Origin: Paralvinella palmiformis
Lineage: Eukaryota > Annelida > Polychaeta > Terebellida > Alvinellidae
Length of the DNA: 64,000 nt
Assembly: GCA_025642065.1 (NCBI GenBank)
Contig: JAODUP010001281.1
Span: 1-64,000, forward strand
Reading direction: 5' to 3'
This document shows positions 49,750 through 60,995 of this stretch, piece by piece. A model generated the notes under the pieces. The model searched no databases. It was not told the origin of the DNA and saw only the letters and a program-made list of their open reading frames with translations. Positions within the stretch are counted from its first letter, which is position 1; every line of letters starts with the position of its first letter. The translations under genes and the position numbers were made by a program.

Positions 49750-50045
49750 AAACCGGTACTTGGTGCCAAGGGTCACAGATTCGATCCCAGCAAGAGTTCG
49801 AAACTTTTCCAGAGATTAATTTCTCGGCTCACAACATCGTGGGTGGATGACCACGTTAAATGGCGCTGCCGTCTCCACTGAATTATTTAAAATAAAGGGG
49901 GACGTTAAAAACCCCCATAGGACGTAAAACACTCTGGCAGTGACCACCCTCCGGGTATTTAGGTTCTCAACCACTCCAACATAGAGGCTGTGCGGAATAA
50001 GCGACAGCCTGGGGATTCTCCCGGAACAACAAAACAAACAAACAA
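49750..50045 (+). mobile_element. tRNA-derived SINE, copy 2 with longer 3' part
   Basis: Shares the body with the SINE at 26667. It lacks the A box (5' truncated) but keeps a B-box-like AGATTCGATCCC. It continues through an extra 3' part (CACTCTGGCAGTGACC... GGGGATTCTCCCGGAAC) and ends in an A/C-rich CAAAACAAACAAACAAC tail. Confidence 0.75.
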
Positions 50046-50319
50046 CATACCTGCATTTATGCTTTTGCAAACGAATCTTGCTTACTTGTAATTAAATTTG
50101 CCTATTGATATAGGTTTTGAAAAAGATGCATTTCCTTTATTTAATATTCAGCTGTATTCATATTATATATGAACTGTATTATGTACAATGTACTTTATTT
50201 TGACACTTTGATATGTTATCATGATCTAACACGGATACAATGACATGATTGATGAATTACTATTTCATTGTTTTAATAAAAGCGGTTGTAATTACTATTA
50301 ACCATTCCACTTTTCAAAT
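50046..50319. other. Non-coding, no feature recognised
   Basis: AT-rich; probably partly the 5' region of the LINE that follows. Confidence 0.3.
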
Positions 50320-51016
50320 TTGATTGACATTATGCACAGTTCAATTTCATATTTCCATCTTAATTGTAGAGGCGTATCATCAAACTGGGAGTCCTTCCGA
50401 AATTTGCTTTTTGAATTTCAAATATTTAACCTCTCTTTTGATTTTATTGGGGTGAGTGAGGTTTACCGTTGTGAAAATGATCAACGCCTGGTGCTTCCAG
50501 AAGACCATAGCCTCATAACGCGTTGCCGTGAAACTGGATCGAAAGGTGGTGTGGGTCTCTTTGTGAAAGATGATAAAAATGTCAAAATACGTGATGATTT
50601 AGGCGTTTTTATTCCCCATGTATTTGAATCTTTATTTATTGAAATTGTTTCATCGTCCAAATCATCAATTGTTGGAGTAATTTACAGACCAAATACTGCA
50701 CCTAAAACAGATGTCGATGTATTCTCATCCACACTGCAAGATGTAATGGATATTATGAATAACGAGCATAAATGCGGTGTTATTATGGGGGATATGAATG
50801 TTGATTTATTGAAATTTGGATCTCATCCTAAAAGAGACGAATATCTTGAGAATATTGTTTTTTTCGCATGCTTTCTTACCGGTAATCACAAATCCCACCA
50901 GGGTGACACCATCATCAGCCACTCTTATTTATCATATTTACATCAATAATATATCCAGTTCTACTGATGCTGGCGTTATCGTCACTGATGTGGCTGATCA
51001 TTCGTTTGGTTTCGAA
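50320..51016 (+). pseudogene. LINE endonuclease domain, well preserved, truncated
   Basis: A 209-codon frame covers most of an EEP endonuclease: SYFHLNCRGVSSNWESF (metal-binding Asn), FDFIGVSEVYR (catalytic Glu), GSKGGVGLFVKDD, VGVIYRPNTAPKTD, and GVIMGDMNVDLLKF (GDMN). A frameshift near 50850 moves the end to another frame, where VIVTDVADH gives the DH motif (50960-51000). It is then joined at about 51016 to a GT gene fragment. The RT is missing. It is the least decayed LINE coding stretch in the window. Confidence 0.85.
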
Positions 51017-51304
51017 TCTATTGATCCAGATATCAACGGATACTCTATCTCCAAGAGTATGTAACTTAGCGATGTGTGTAAGACATTTCCTTAATGATTC
51101 TGGACGATTGAATGTCAACACAATTATCCTAAAATCGAACTCGTCCGGATATTGACATGGTTCACCTGTCGTACACTGGACAAGACAAGGATCGTTTGTG
51201 ATAGAAAACCACCTTTTCGTTGGCCATTCTACCTTAACAATCAGTATTACTATTATTATCAATGTTAAACCTATTAGAAAAGCTTGCTTTCTGAACTCCT
51301 TGAT
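51017..51304 (-). pseudogene. Glycosyltransferase-like pseudogene, 5' fragment
   Basis: About 95 codons match the start of copy 1 (AFLIGLTLIIIVILIVKVEW, then the LVQCTTGEPCQYPDEF region, to VSVDIWI). The start codon is changed: CAT in the paralogues is GAT here (51302-51304), so ATG became ATC. After IWI the frame passes into the LINE. It cannot make an enzyme. Confidence 0.85.
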
Positions 51305-51369
51305 GGTGTGACACTATAACGAAACTCCTAGCAGAATAATACTGTATTCTCTTTCACTTTAATACTATG

Positions 51370-51900
51370 GATGACTCAAAATCAAAATCCTCTAAAACTA
51401 AATGATAATAAAAGAAATATTATATATTTGGCATCACCACATTGTGTTAAATACCTAATTACACCAACATTACAGATGGGTGCATCTTCGATTTGCTCTA
51501 ATGAGTCAGTAAATAATCTATGGGTTATTTTGACCAATGCAGTAACATGTATGAACACGTCACACCAGTATGCCAAACTGCCTAATACCATCTTAAGAAC
51601 CTTTGTTCTTATTGGTTTCTTCTGTTTGTTTGGTCATGAATATTTTCTTTTTTATAGCAAATGACAAAGATGACCCATGGTTTATTTCATCAAATGTTTT
51701 GGGAACACACAAACAGTATGTCGAAATGTAAAATGGATTATTAATGGAAACAGGCATATCCATATTTGTTGCACAATAGAACTGCATATATCGGCCACTA
51801 TTTTATTTTTCTGGCGCAAAATACAAGATTTGTTACAGATAATTATTTATTTCACAATACAGTATATACGTTGGTTATAAATGGGTCATTTTAATGACAA
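51370..51900 (-). repeat. Rearranged GT-flank pieces
   Basis: 51380-51600 is the inverse of 34040-34250 and 38830-39000. 51640-51790 matches 6115-6250 and the inverse of 45480-45640. The order differs from the other flanks, showing a further rearrangement. The minus frame in 51382-51591 holds the EDAPICNVG stretch discussed in the findings. Confidence 0.6.
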
Positions 51901-51944
51901 TTAATGTAAAATACATTATTTGTCACAGACAGTTAATTATTTCG

Positions 51945-52130
51945 CCACATAGGTAGAGCATGAGACTATTTACCTATGGCTATGGTCATTCTCTGCGGGA
52001 GGGTACAGGTTCGCGCCGTGGCCGTAGCACTATACTGGAGGAGTTTTTCATTCAACCAGGCAACTGGCAATGTTTTCTCCACCGAACATGCCATTTATTC
52101 TAAATACAAAATTGCAAGAGGGTTTTTTTT
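51945..52130 (+). mobile_element. Possible tRNA-derived SINE, third type
   Basis: TAGGTAGAGCATG could be a weak A box, and AGGTTCGCGCC is a good B box 50 bases on. A body rich in short words follows (GGAGTTTTTCATTCAACCAGG). No second copy in the window. Uncertain. Confidence 0.4.
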
Positions 52131-52242
52131 GTAGCTAGGAAGAGTGTCACGGATCCTTTTTCTAGACAGATAGAAAAATGCTGGCTGGGTTTATATTGTT
52201 GGATCCGATAAGCCCCTGACTTTAATCCGTGGTATAAGAACG

Positions 52243-52440
52243 TCAGATCCGTGGTCTAGCGGAAGCGTGTTGGACCACATATCGCTACCACCCGTGTTCG
52301 AATCTCGGCGTGGGCATATCTGAATGTTGTTTCATCTTTGACTTCGCTTCATTACCTTTGAAGGTCGATGGGTGCACTTAACCTATTATGTGCACAAAAG
52401 TGGCCGTAAAAACACCAATAATCATCTCTCGTATGGTTTA
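52243..52440 (+). mobile_element. tRNA-derived SINE, second type, copy 1
   Basis: A box TGGTCTAGCGG and B-box-like TGTTCGAATCT, then a body (GGGCATATCTGAATGTTG, TTTGACTTCGCTTCATTACC) ending near CACCAATAATCATC. A related copy lies at 53030-53230. Confidence 0.75.
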
Positions 52441-53029
52441 GAGTGCGAGTTCGCTGGATGATGGCTGGAGGATGTCGAAGATGTATAATTGTTCATCATA
52501 AACAGCTATAACTATCTAGCGTTGTCTGGTATTTTGATGCATTAGCAACATATTGTTAACATTCTAACCAATGCGTTTGTAATGCCGTTTATCACTAACG
52601 ATCAACGTTGATGGCATGCCATTAACACTAGGAAATGTAAGTCTAAATAACTTGTTTTTATGTTTGTCATCAACCGATTACTGTTGATGTAAAACCTCGT
52701 AGCCGCATCACAAATGATGTCACTGAGCGCCATCTAGTGATTCGTTTTATACTCACCATTTCTTATATATCGCCCAGTAGATCTATATTTGTTTCCCAAT
52801 ATTCTCTATATCTTTTCAAATTTATGCACTTTTAAAAATAACAAATATATTCCATTAACAATACAGTTTTATTAAATGAGGTAAGTTAATTATTTTACTC
52901 TATTTTAATCAGCTATGGTCTAGGTCTAGGATAAACATCCTAACCCTGGACCTAGTTTTCATTTATTGCAAATAAATTAATCAAATTGTGGACGAGCTGA
53001 AATGAAGATTGACCAGTTTTATGAAATGA
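52441..53029. other. Non-coding, one CTCF-like motif
   Basis: No gene. At 52726-52742 the minus strand reads TCACTAGATGGCGCT, close to the conserved CTCF core. Otherwise AT-rich. Confidence 0.35.
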
Positions 53030-53230
53030 TGAAGGGGCACCACCATTGTCTAGTTGATAGTGCGTTTGACCACAGATCACCACCACCCTTATTCGAATCT
53101 GGGCATATCTGAAGGGTGTTTTGACTTCGCTTCATAACCTTCGGGAGTCGCTCGGCCTATTTAGCCTACCATCATTATCATAACCATGTGGACAAACGTG
53201 GCTGTAAAATATTAATCATCATCATCGATG
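53030..53230 (+). mobile_element. tRNA-derived SINE, second type, decayed copy
   Basis: Shares the words TATTCGAATCTGGGCATATC and TTTGACTTCGCTTCATAACC with the copy at 52243. The A box is degraded (TTGTCTAGTTG). Ends in ATC repeats. Confidence 0.7.
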
Positions 53231-53320
53231 TACCATGTTAAATATTATAAATGATGTTATAGATAGACTAGATAATAAAATTTTACATCTTTTGTAAATG
53301 CATGAATTTATAAAGTATTA

Positions 53321-53347
53321 TATATATATAATTATATATATATATAT

Positions 53348-53396
<49 letters not shown>
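53321..53396. repeat. Interrupted (AT)n microsatellite
   Basis: AT dinucleotides with two short AAATT-type interruptions. 53397-53852 beyond it has no recognised feature, except two copies of TGGTCGAACCTCCC (about 53551 and 53727). Confidence 0.9.
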
Positions 53397-53400
<4 letters not shown>

Positions 53401-53858
53401 ATGCTGATAAGTGAATCATGAAAAGAAACAAAAAGTGAATACTGAAAAATTAAGAATAATAAAAAATAGCCAATTTTATTTGAAAACGATGTCCACATAG
53501 CAAACAGAATTGGTCGATTATCCCCGCCATGTGTGGTCGATCTGCCCACACTATGGTCGAACCTCCCCTCCTGCCACTTTGCTTATGTAAAGAATGTTTA
53601 TGACATTGAATTGGGTCACAAATCACGTGATCATTGCCTTATTAGGAACATTAAACATTGAGGGATCAGTACTTCTTGCCGATTGCTGTATTGCATATAC
53701 TAAAATCAAACTATTGAAGTGTAAGGTGGTCGAACCTCCCTACCTTTCCCCTAAATAAAATAAATAAGCCTTTATTAGTTTATAAGGCTTATTATATTTA
53801 ACCTTTATACCTACTTACTGGTAGATATTCAATTCACTTATTTTAATATCCATAATAC

Positions 53859-56075
53859 GAATCCGGGACATTTAGCCAATGGACATTTAGCCAACAGACA
53901 TTTAGCCAATATTTGCAGGGGGGACATTTAGCCAACTTTCAAAATTGTTGATTATGTTTATGTGAGTTTTCATAAATATAGTTGTTTCAATAAATACAAA
54001 ACATTGTATGTAACTATATTTTATTCAATTCATTGTATGAATGTAATGATCACAAACAAATGTCTCATACTCTAAAATTTGAAAACACAAACATTGCATA
54101 TAATACATTCTTTATTTCTGACATGTTGTTCATAGGTGTAAATTGTCAATATTCCTATTATTAAATCTACATCGTATACTTTTAATATATTTGTTTCTGT
54201 TATCTATATTGTTTCCATATTTTATATTACTTAACTGGGCGCTAAGAATAAATATACTTGAATAAAATATTGAGTCATTTAAGAACAGAAAAAAACCATA
54301 GCGAGCCATAATAATCTCATTTAAATTTATCTCTCAAATAATGACACGAGTAATTCCTTAATAGTGTCTGTAATTAACAAACATCAAAATGCTCAATGGC
54401 TTCAATGCCATTCCATGTCTTGCGTACAGTTATTGAATTTTGGTTTAAATACGGACATATATCTGTATGATTTAAAAATGTGTGACACAGACTACCGGTA
54501 TGTCACAGACTCGATAATCATATTCTCGTTTATCCCACATATTATCATGCAACAAACCTTGTCGAATCAACAAATTCTGACTGTACATAAAACAAAATCA
54601 CTGTAAAGGAAGCCAGATCTAATTGCCCTGGGGCCCTTTTAGCCTATAGAAGCCACTGGTTCCAGGTGAAAGAAGTTAAGTGTCATTGGGGATGGTCTGG
54701 TCAACTTGAAGGTACACTAAACAGAAGCACTGTAAACAAAGCCAGATCTATTTGCACTAGGTGACCCATTTATTTGATAGTGTCTTTCACATACATGCAT
54801 ATTTATTAGCACACTACTCAATATTTGGAGTACGGACAGTTGCTCTGAACTTTAATTCCCTAATAATTGGTAATATTCATCCCAATAATTATATAGGTAA
54901 TATGATACTAAGAAATATATTTCTAAATTAAAAATCCTTTACATTTAAATTTGTTTTCCTCATTAAAAATTCACTGGTGAGCAAGTGTCCACTTTTTCAT
55001 TTTGTTTGGTGAGCAACTGTCCAGGTGAGCAACTATCCTACACCCTAATATTTGACACATGAATGTCTACATGAATAGTAGGAATATAACAAAATAATTA
55101 CATTTATTGTTCTTCTGCACACAAAGTGAATATTGTCTATCAGAACAGTTAAATAGTCTAATTCAGCACTGTCTCTGAGAATCCTATAGCAGAATACCAT
55201 CTTAAAAGCTTTACTGTTGCATAGAAGATTGTGCACTTTAGTGTGAATATTTACAAAGTTTGAAAATATTCACTAACTTGATGCTGATGAAACTGAATCT
55301 GTTGAACATTTTGTGTAGTGGACTATTATTAGCTTGCTGATGATCACACTTTTTGCGCTTTGCACATTTCTTATTTCCAACGGCAACATGTAAAAAATTG
55401 TTCCCAAGTGGAATTCTCTGGCCTTCCACCTTTATACAGTACTAAAATGCTGGATATCAAATAATAATCAGAGTATTAGTTCAATAATTTAAGCCAAGAA
55501 AGTGTAACACTGCTTCAAATTAAATTCAGACTGGCTTTCTATACTGAGGCAAAATGAAGTCACATTTTAAAACTATGATATATCACCTGGGTTATGCAGT
55601 CACATCTTAACAACATTACAATACTTGTATGTGTCAGCATTGGATAGAGGGTTATTCTGAGACTAGTAGATTATCTGCCATATATACAAGTAGTAATTAC
55701 CCAAATGCCAGATATAGTTAAGTAGTTAACGGTGTTAATAACGTCTGTGTAAAAAATATCCCAACCCTGACATATCATTATTTATATTTATGTATAATAC
55801 CAGAGAAAACAGTATACATTAATATAAATATACAAATTGTACAAAAAGCAGCAATAATTATTATGTTGCTAACATCTTATCTAAAGATAGGCCTATATTT
55901 GCAACATCCATAAACAGAACATAATATTAACAGATCATACACAAACTCAAAAATATAACAATATACATGTAGATGTAAGATGAAAATTTTGAATGTTGGC
56001 TAAATGTCCCCCCTGCAAATATTGGCTAAATGTCCGTTGGCTAAATGTCTGTTGGCTAAATGTCCGGATACCCCG
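53859..56075. mobile_element. Non-autonomous DNA transposon with repeated GGACATTTAGCCAA ends
   Basis: Both ends carry inverted arrays of GGACATTTAGCCAA (about 53866-53955 and 55990-56066). The last about 90 bases at each end match in inverted orientation. An identical TAATAC flanks the element at 53853-53858 and 56076-56081, a plausible 6-base target-site duplication. Length 2217. No transposase is recognised. Short minus frames at 55045-55236 and 55238-55429 show no known motif. The superfamily is not determined. Confidence 0.75.
54362..54590 (-). mobile_element. Deleted copy of the pogo-like MITE, nested in the 53859 element
   Basis: The reversed sequence starts at the TIR (CAGTCAGAATTTGTTGATTC) and matches about 48474-48610, then jumps to a stretch matching 48900-48958. 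It is therefore an internally deleted relative of the 48474 element. The 80-codon frame across it is not a gene. Confidence 0.7.
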
Positions 56076-56081
56076 TAATAC

Positions 56082-57716
56082 ATCATTTTAATGACAGTAA
56101 ACACATATAGAATGTTAAAAATAAAAGATGTGGAATAGTCAATAGAAATAATTATATCTTTTATTATGAAACAATGCAAAGTCTATATAAGCTTAAATAT
56201 GAAATTATTAATTATTGTAACAATAACATACTTTGTGTATATTCTATCATATATATTGGATTTGAATAGTAAATAAAATTACAAACAGCATCGGTATTAG
56301 TCATATTAAGAAATAAACATATTTTTAATTATGTGCTTAAAATTATTAATTATTTTAACATTTGCATAATTTAACACCGATAATACTAATTCAGTAGTTG
56401 ACATTTACTTTCTTTTCATCTTACAAAATTTTACATTAAAATTTCCTTTTTTTACTAGACCTGGTACCATATGAATGTATTTCTTATATTGTTATGAACA
56501 TTTTCGTAGATTGATAGGTAAATTGTAGATAGATAGATTTATTCAATTTACATAACAATCATACAAGAAATTTCAATACCAAAAACATTTATGATATATC
56601 TACAACATGAACTGAGGGAACAGGATAGCTATTGCTGTCTTCCTCCTGCCCCCGCCCCCCCTGTAAAAAAATTCATTTCACAATGGAGATTGTCTGAATT
56701 CAGATTGGATGTCTTACCCAGAGTACTTATGTAGAAATACCTTAACTCTTACCTTAATTCTTATGGTATACAGCTAAGTGGAATCATATTAGAAATGGGC
56801 TGTTTTCTAAAGAAATTGACATAAATTGTTTAGCTATATTAATAATAAATAGATTGACATATATTTTTGTTTCATGAAAACTTCAATAGAAAGGAAGGCT
56901 TAGATTTCATTTATAGATTTCTCACCATATTTCAGTATCACTAGATGGTGTTTAGGTGGCTGTTATGGACATGTGATCTAGCCATGTATTTCTAATTCAG
57001 TTTGACAGTATAATTCTAATAGCAGACCTGTCAATATTTTAGTGTTAAATTGGTTTAGAAATATAAAAAGCTACACATTATCATTCTTAGCACCAAAAAT
57101 TGGGTAAACTGCTTAAAGCAACTAGTTGATAGGTTGAACCAAAAATACCATAACTGAGATAGTTCATACATCATGTCCTTGTAGAAAACTGTAATTATAG
57201 TTGCTGCCAGGCTATCAACACATTGTATTATTTATCAACCATCTTGGCTTTTTCATGTATGCATGTATTGCAGATTAGTTGTGTGTTGTTGTATGTGATA
57301 ACAATAGATTAAAGTTTCCTTTATTTACAAGAAAAAGACTTTAATAACATAGTATTACATTTCCTTCGCATAAATTTAGTTGTTAAGACTATAAGAGTCT
57401 GGGTCAGAAGAGAAATATAGGATATATGTATATCCCAAGTGATATACACCAGGGATAAAACACACAACTTATAAAAGGGTTGAGCTTTACTTGGTTCAGA
57501 GACACTAAATACGGAGATTTGGGCATAATTTGTTATTTGATCATCTCTTACATTCCGTGATAACGGCCTTCCCCCAATCTGGCGATGATGGTCACACAGA
57601 TAAATTAATTTCATTCACTAGATATATTTTTAAGAGAGTGTCTACTTTGTACACACATGCATCTTTTTACTATGATTTTGAAACTAAAATTTTAGCTGAT
57701 TCTCCAAACAGCATAT
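56082..57716. other. Non-coding, no feature recognised
   Basis: AT-rich with a pyrimidine/GC run at 56640-56660. Frames at 57321-57614 (-) and 57530-57721 (+) overlap each other and show no motif. I see no gene. Confidence 0.45.
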
Positions 57717-57724
57717 ATTAAAAA

Positions 57725-58296
57725 CAGGGTGCGGTTTTCGATGTCAGAAACCTGGTTTTGATGTGACATTGTCAAAAACCTGGTTTGAACCATCCAAAAA
57801 CCCTATGGTAATTTTGGATGTCCTGTTTGTAGGTCAGATGCCTATGTTTATGATAAGAATGCATTTATTTATATTGTTTGGAGTTTAATTTTTAATAATA
57901 TTGCTGGAAATGAAACAAAACAACAGTTTGCAGCATTCACTTTAAAAGCTGCATGACAGTTCATCAGTGCTCTGTGCTCTCAAGTTCAATCAAGTAAACA
58001 ACCATCCTTTTGATTTATTCACCTGCATTTAGCTATTCACACATGTTAATTCACTTATTTGCAATTTGCTAACTTGTTGTTACCACATGGAAAACACAGT
58101 TAACTTGTTCAAAGGTAAAGAGCTCTTTAGAAATATTCCACCTTCTACTTTGTGATTTTGTCAATAAATTTTGCCAAATGTATACTTCGGATCTTTTTTT
58201 AATTTTGTTTCAAATCTGTTTTTGACATGGCGGGTTTAACTACGGTATGTTTTAACCAGTGGTTTAAAACGCTTTGTCCAAAACCTGCGAACCCTG
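57725..58296. mobile_element. hAT-like MITE with perfect 8-base target duplication
   Basis: The left end CAGGGTGCGGTTTTCG and reversed right end CAGGGTTCGCAGGTTTTG form inverted terminal repeats of hAT type. ATTAAAAA occurs immediately outside both ends (57717-57724 and 58297-58304), the 8-base duplication expected for hAT. Length 572, no coding capacity. AAACCTGGTTT words recur inside. Confidence 0.9.
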
Positions 58297-58304
58297 ATTA
58301 AAAA

Positions 58305-59138
58305 TAAAAACGGTGTTCTACCCACCCAGTTTAAATTTGGCCATTCCCTTGGATATACCATATTTCAAACAGACAAGTTGAGCACTTGGGTAGTGGTTTT
58401 AGATTGTGGTTTGAACCTAATGATACGTGTGTTTGTTGGCCTAGGGATCTGCAAATAGTCATCTATATAACCAGATCCAGATTAATGTGAAGTCACTGCT
58501 GATTACATATGAAACCAATTGACCACATATTCAATGCATACATACATGCCCACATATTAAATTACAAATGGTAAGGAGACCTTTGTGCATATACAACATA
58601 CAGTAGAGCAAATAATAAATGGCAAATTATTCTGCACACATATACAGCTAGAAATTCAGTGTTTTATTGAAGCATTTGATATCAGTACATCATCACTTTT
58701 TCTGACTTTAGTCACACAGCTATCTCCTTTTCCCTTGCAGAACCAAAGGGGCTTGCATATTATATGATAGATAATATGCATATATTATGTGTATATATTA
58801 TGCGTAATGTATATGTATCTATATTATATTATATATATATATATATTATCCCCAAATTCATCCAATTACCACATTCAAGCAGTGTGGCTTCACTTGACAC
58901 ATTCTATTGTATTGATATCCCAAGATCATCCCAACCATTGATTTGTGAGAATTGTCACTGATTAGTATGACTATGATATGGTTTTGAAATATAATTACAA
59001 TTTAATTATAAATATATGTAAAAATAATTATCTAGCATATATAACAATTGGTTTTAAATGACATTTAATTTTTGTGTTTAATCAATAAAAACAAATGCAA
59101 TAATCATAAAAATCAATAAAATAAAAAACAAATAAAAA
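58305..59138. other. Non-coding, no feature recognised
   Basis: Two 60-65-codon frames (58585, 58764) have no motif; the second runs through an AT tract at 58828-58848. Nothing else seen. Confidence 0.45.
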
Positions 59139-59140
59139 TA

Positions 59141-60128
59141 CAGGAGGTCCTCAGTTTATGAACGAGATCCTGTCTTTATGTACGTTCGTAAGCCAAATTT
59201 GTATGTAAGTCGAATCACACTTTCTAAATGTATAAACCATTATCCCCTGACCCTTAAATCATTGTGCAATAAGTACCTGAATCACTCACCACGACCTAAG
59301 CTAACGCATTATTATAATTGTTATCTAGGTAAGAAAATCTATCCTAATAATAAAGTACATTGTTATATACAAATAAACAAAACTGCTGAAACCAATCCCT
59401 ACTCGCAACAAACTCATCACTTTGGCTTCCTTTCCCCCGTCTCACTTTTCAACACCTCAAATAAACTTTTAGCCTTTTCCTGAATCAACATCAAGCTTAC
59501 TGGAATACGACGCTGACGTTGATCTTCCAGCCAAATCACTAATAACCTTTCCATCTCAATAATAAGACCACTATGCTGCTTCGTAATCGCTGTCGCTTTC
59601 ATTGGATCCGAGTCATTCACATGATCAAGGATATGAGCCTTATCCTTGATAATCGTTCCAACCGTGGAACGACTCAAGTCCAGCAACTTTCCACTTGTTT
59701 GACGGTATTTTCCCATTTTCAGATACGCTTAATTATGTCTAGCTTCACGTCCATCGTGATGGATTTTCTTTTCATCCATGCACTACCACCACTGGCATTG
59801 GCTGTACGCCTAGGAGACATAATGAGGGGGTAACAAGACAGGATGAACGGCCTCCAAGGACAACTGAACGTCGATTTTGGCGGTCAGTTGCCATGAAGTG
59901 GCTGCCAATTGTTATGACTAATTTAAATTGGCGGTCATTTGTCTTTGGTGGCCAGTCATCTTGTATCCTTCTTCCTAAGCTAGGCGATGCCACTATCTAG
60001 TTTGCTGGTCTGTAACTATGAACCGCTGTCAGTAACCCGAAACAATATGTGCATTATAAGTGCTTATGGGGTCGTTCATAATAGCGAGTTGTATTAAGTT
60101 GGAGCCACTGTAATCTGAGAACTACCTG
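59141..60128 (-). mobile_element. Tigger-like DNA transposon with transposase N-terminus
   Basis: Ends: CAGGAGGTCCTCAGTTTATG on the left, and on the right the reverse complement starting CAGGTAGTTCTCAGATTACA. TA lies outside each end (59139-59140, 60129-60130), as expected for pogo/Tigger. Length 988. The internal gene piece is described separately. Most of the transposase (DDE domain) has been deleted. Confidence 0.8.
59417..59820 (-). pseudogene. Tigger-like transposase, N-terminal DNA-binding part
   Basis: Begins at an ATG (59818-59820) with MSPRRTANASGGSAWMKRK, then MDVKLDIIKRI, then after a frameshift near 59720 LLDLSRSTVGTIIKDKAHIL (first helix-turn-helix), and then ERLLVIWLEDQRQRRIPVSL and LIQEKAKSLFEVLKSE (CENP-B type second HTH). 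The frame ends at 59417. About 130 codons against more than 450 in full-length relatives. The catalytic domain is missing. Confidence 0.85.
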
Positions 60129-60201
60129 TACACATGATTTAAAAAACCATTTTGCAGCGATTTAAGTCATGATTTAAATCAAATGATTTAAAGCAAAGAC
60201 A

Positions 60202-60247
<46 letters not shown>

Positions 60248-60330
60248 TGTTATAAGTTGGTGACAGTGATTGCAACATCATCCTAATGGTCCACACCAAT
60301 TACGATAATTAACCTGATAACAGTCATTTT
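60129..60330. repeat. (AT)n microsatellite and flank
   Basis: AT tract at about 60208-60246 between two DNA-transposon relics. Otherwise nothing. Confidence 0.7.
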
Positions 60331-60945
60331 AGACTTTGAGGCTGCACTTTGGATGACTATCTGTGAAGTTATCCCTGACATCAGGATCCGAGACTGCCAT
60401 TTTCATTGGTCAGGCTATTTGGAACAAATTTCAGAATTTCGCTTTGGCCGTGGCTTACATGGAAGATGCAAAAACACATAAATTCATCCACCGTCTCTTC
60501 TGTTTACCCTTCCTACCAACAGAACAAATCCAGCCTGTCTTTGCAACCATCCTTGCCCTTCACACCCCTGCCATTCCGATACTCCACTCACTGCGCCAAC
60601 TGTTCTATTACATTTCAAACACATGGTTACACAGCACCATCTGGCCTCCAGTGGGCTCCTCTGTGGATGGCACCGATGACTGAATACAAAGTTCCACCGA
60701 TACAACGTGCCATTCTACCAGCTAGTTAACTTGTTCCACAAAGAGGCCAGTTTAGTGTATGTGCAAGCACAGTTGATTGCAGATGAAAAATTGAAGCGGG
60801 TGTTAGGGGTTAGAACGCATAAAATATAAAAATCAGCAAACAAAGATCTTCAGATTGTGGGAAGATTATGTTTAAAAAAAAATTGGATGAAAAGGAGCTA
60901 CACTGAAGTCAGCAAGATCTGCAGACAGATTTAAACTGCTGCTTT
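60331..60945 (+). pseudogene. MULE (Mutator-like) transposase C-terminal fragment
   Basis: Readable in shifting frames: DFEAALWMTICEVIPDIRI (60331-60390), the Asp/Glu segment before the CHFHW motif; DCHFHWS; then FQNFALAVAYMEDAKTHKFI, RLFCLPFLPTEQIQPVF, YYISNTWLHSTIWPP; then VPFYQLVNLFHKEASLVYVQ and LIADEKLKR; and KIFRLWEDYV near 60860. This order matches the MULE_transposase domain and tail. At least three frameshifts. No terminal repeats found. Confidence 0.8.
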
Positions 60946-60948
60946 TTA

Positions 60949-60952
<4 letters not shown>

Positions 60953-60992
<40 letters not shown>
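60953..60992. repeat. (AT)n microsatellite
   Basis: Directly after the MULE fragment; followed by a short palindrome (CTCTTGATAAATTATCAAGAG at about 61001-61021). Confidence 0.9.

Positions 60993-60995
<3 letters not shown>

Noticed and set aside
53551..53740. Two TGGTCGAACCTCCC words as transposon ends
   Set aside because: They are in direct orientation, not inverted, and no target duplication is visible.
59178..59483. 101-codon plus frame
   Set aside because: It overlaps the Tigger end and the antisense of its transposase; no motif of its own.
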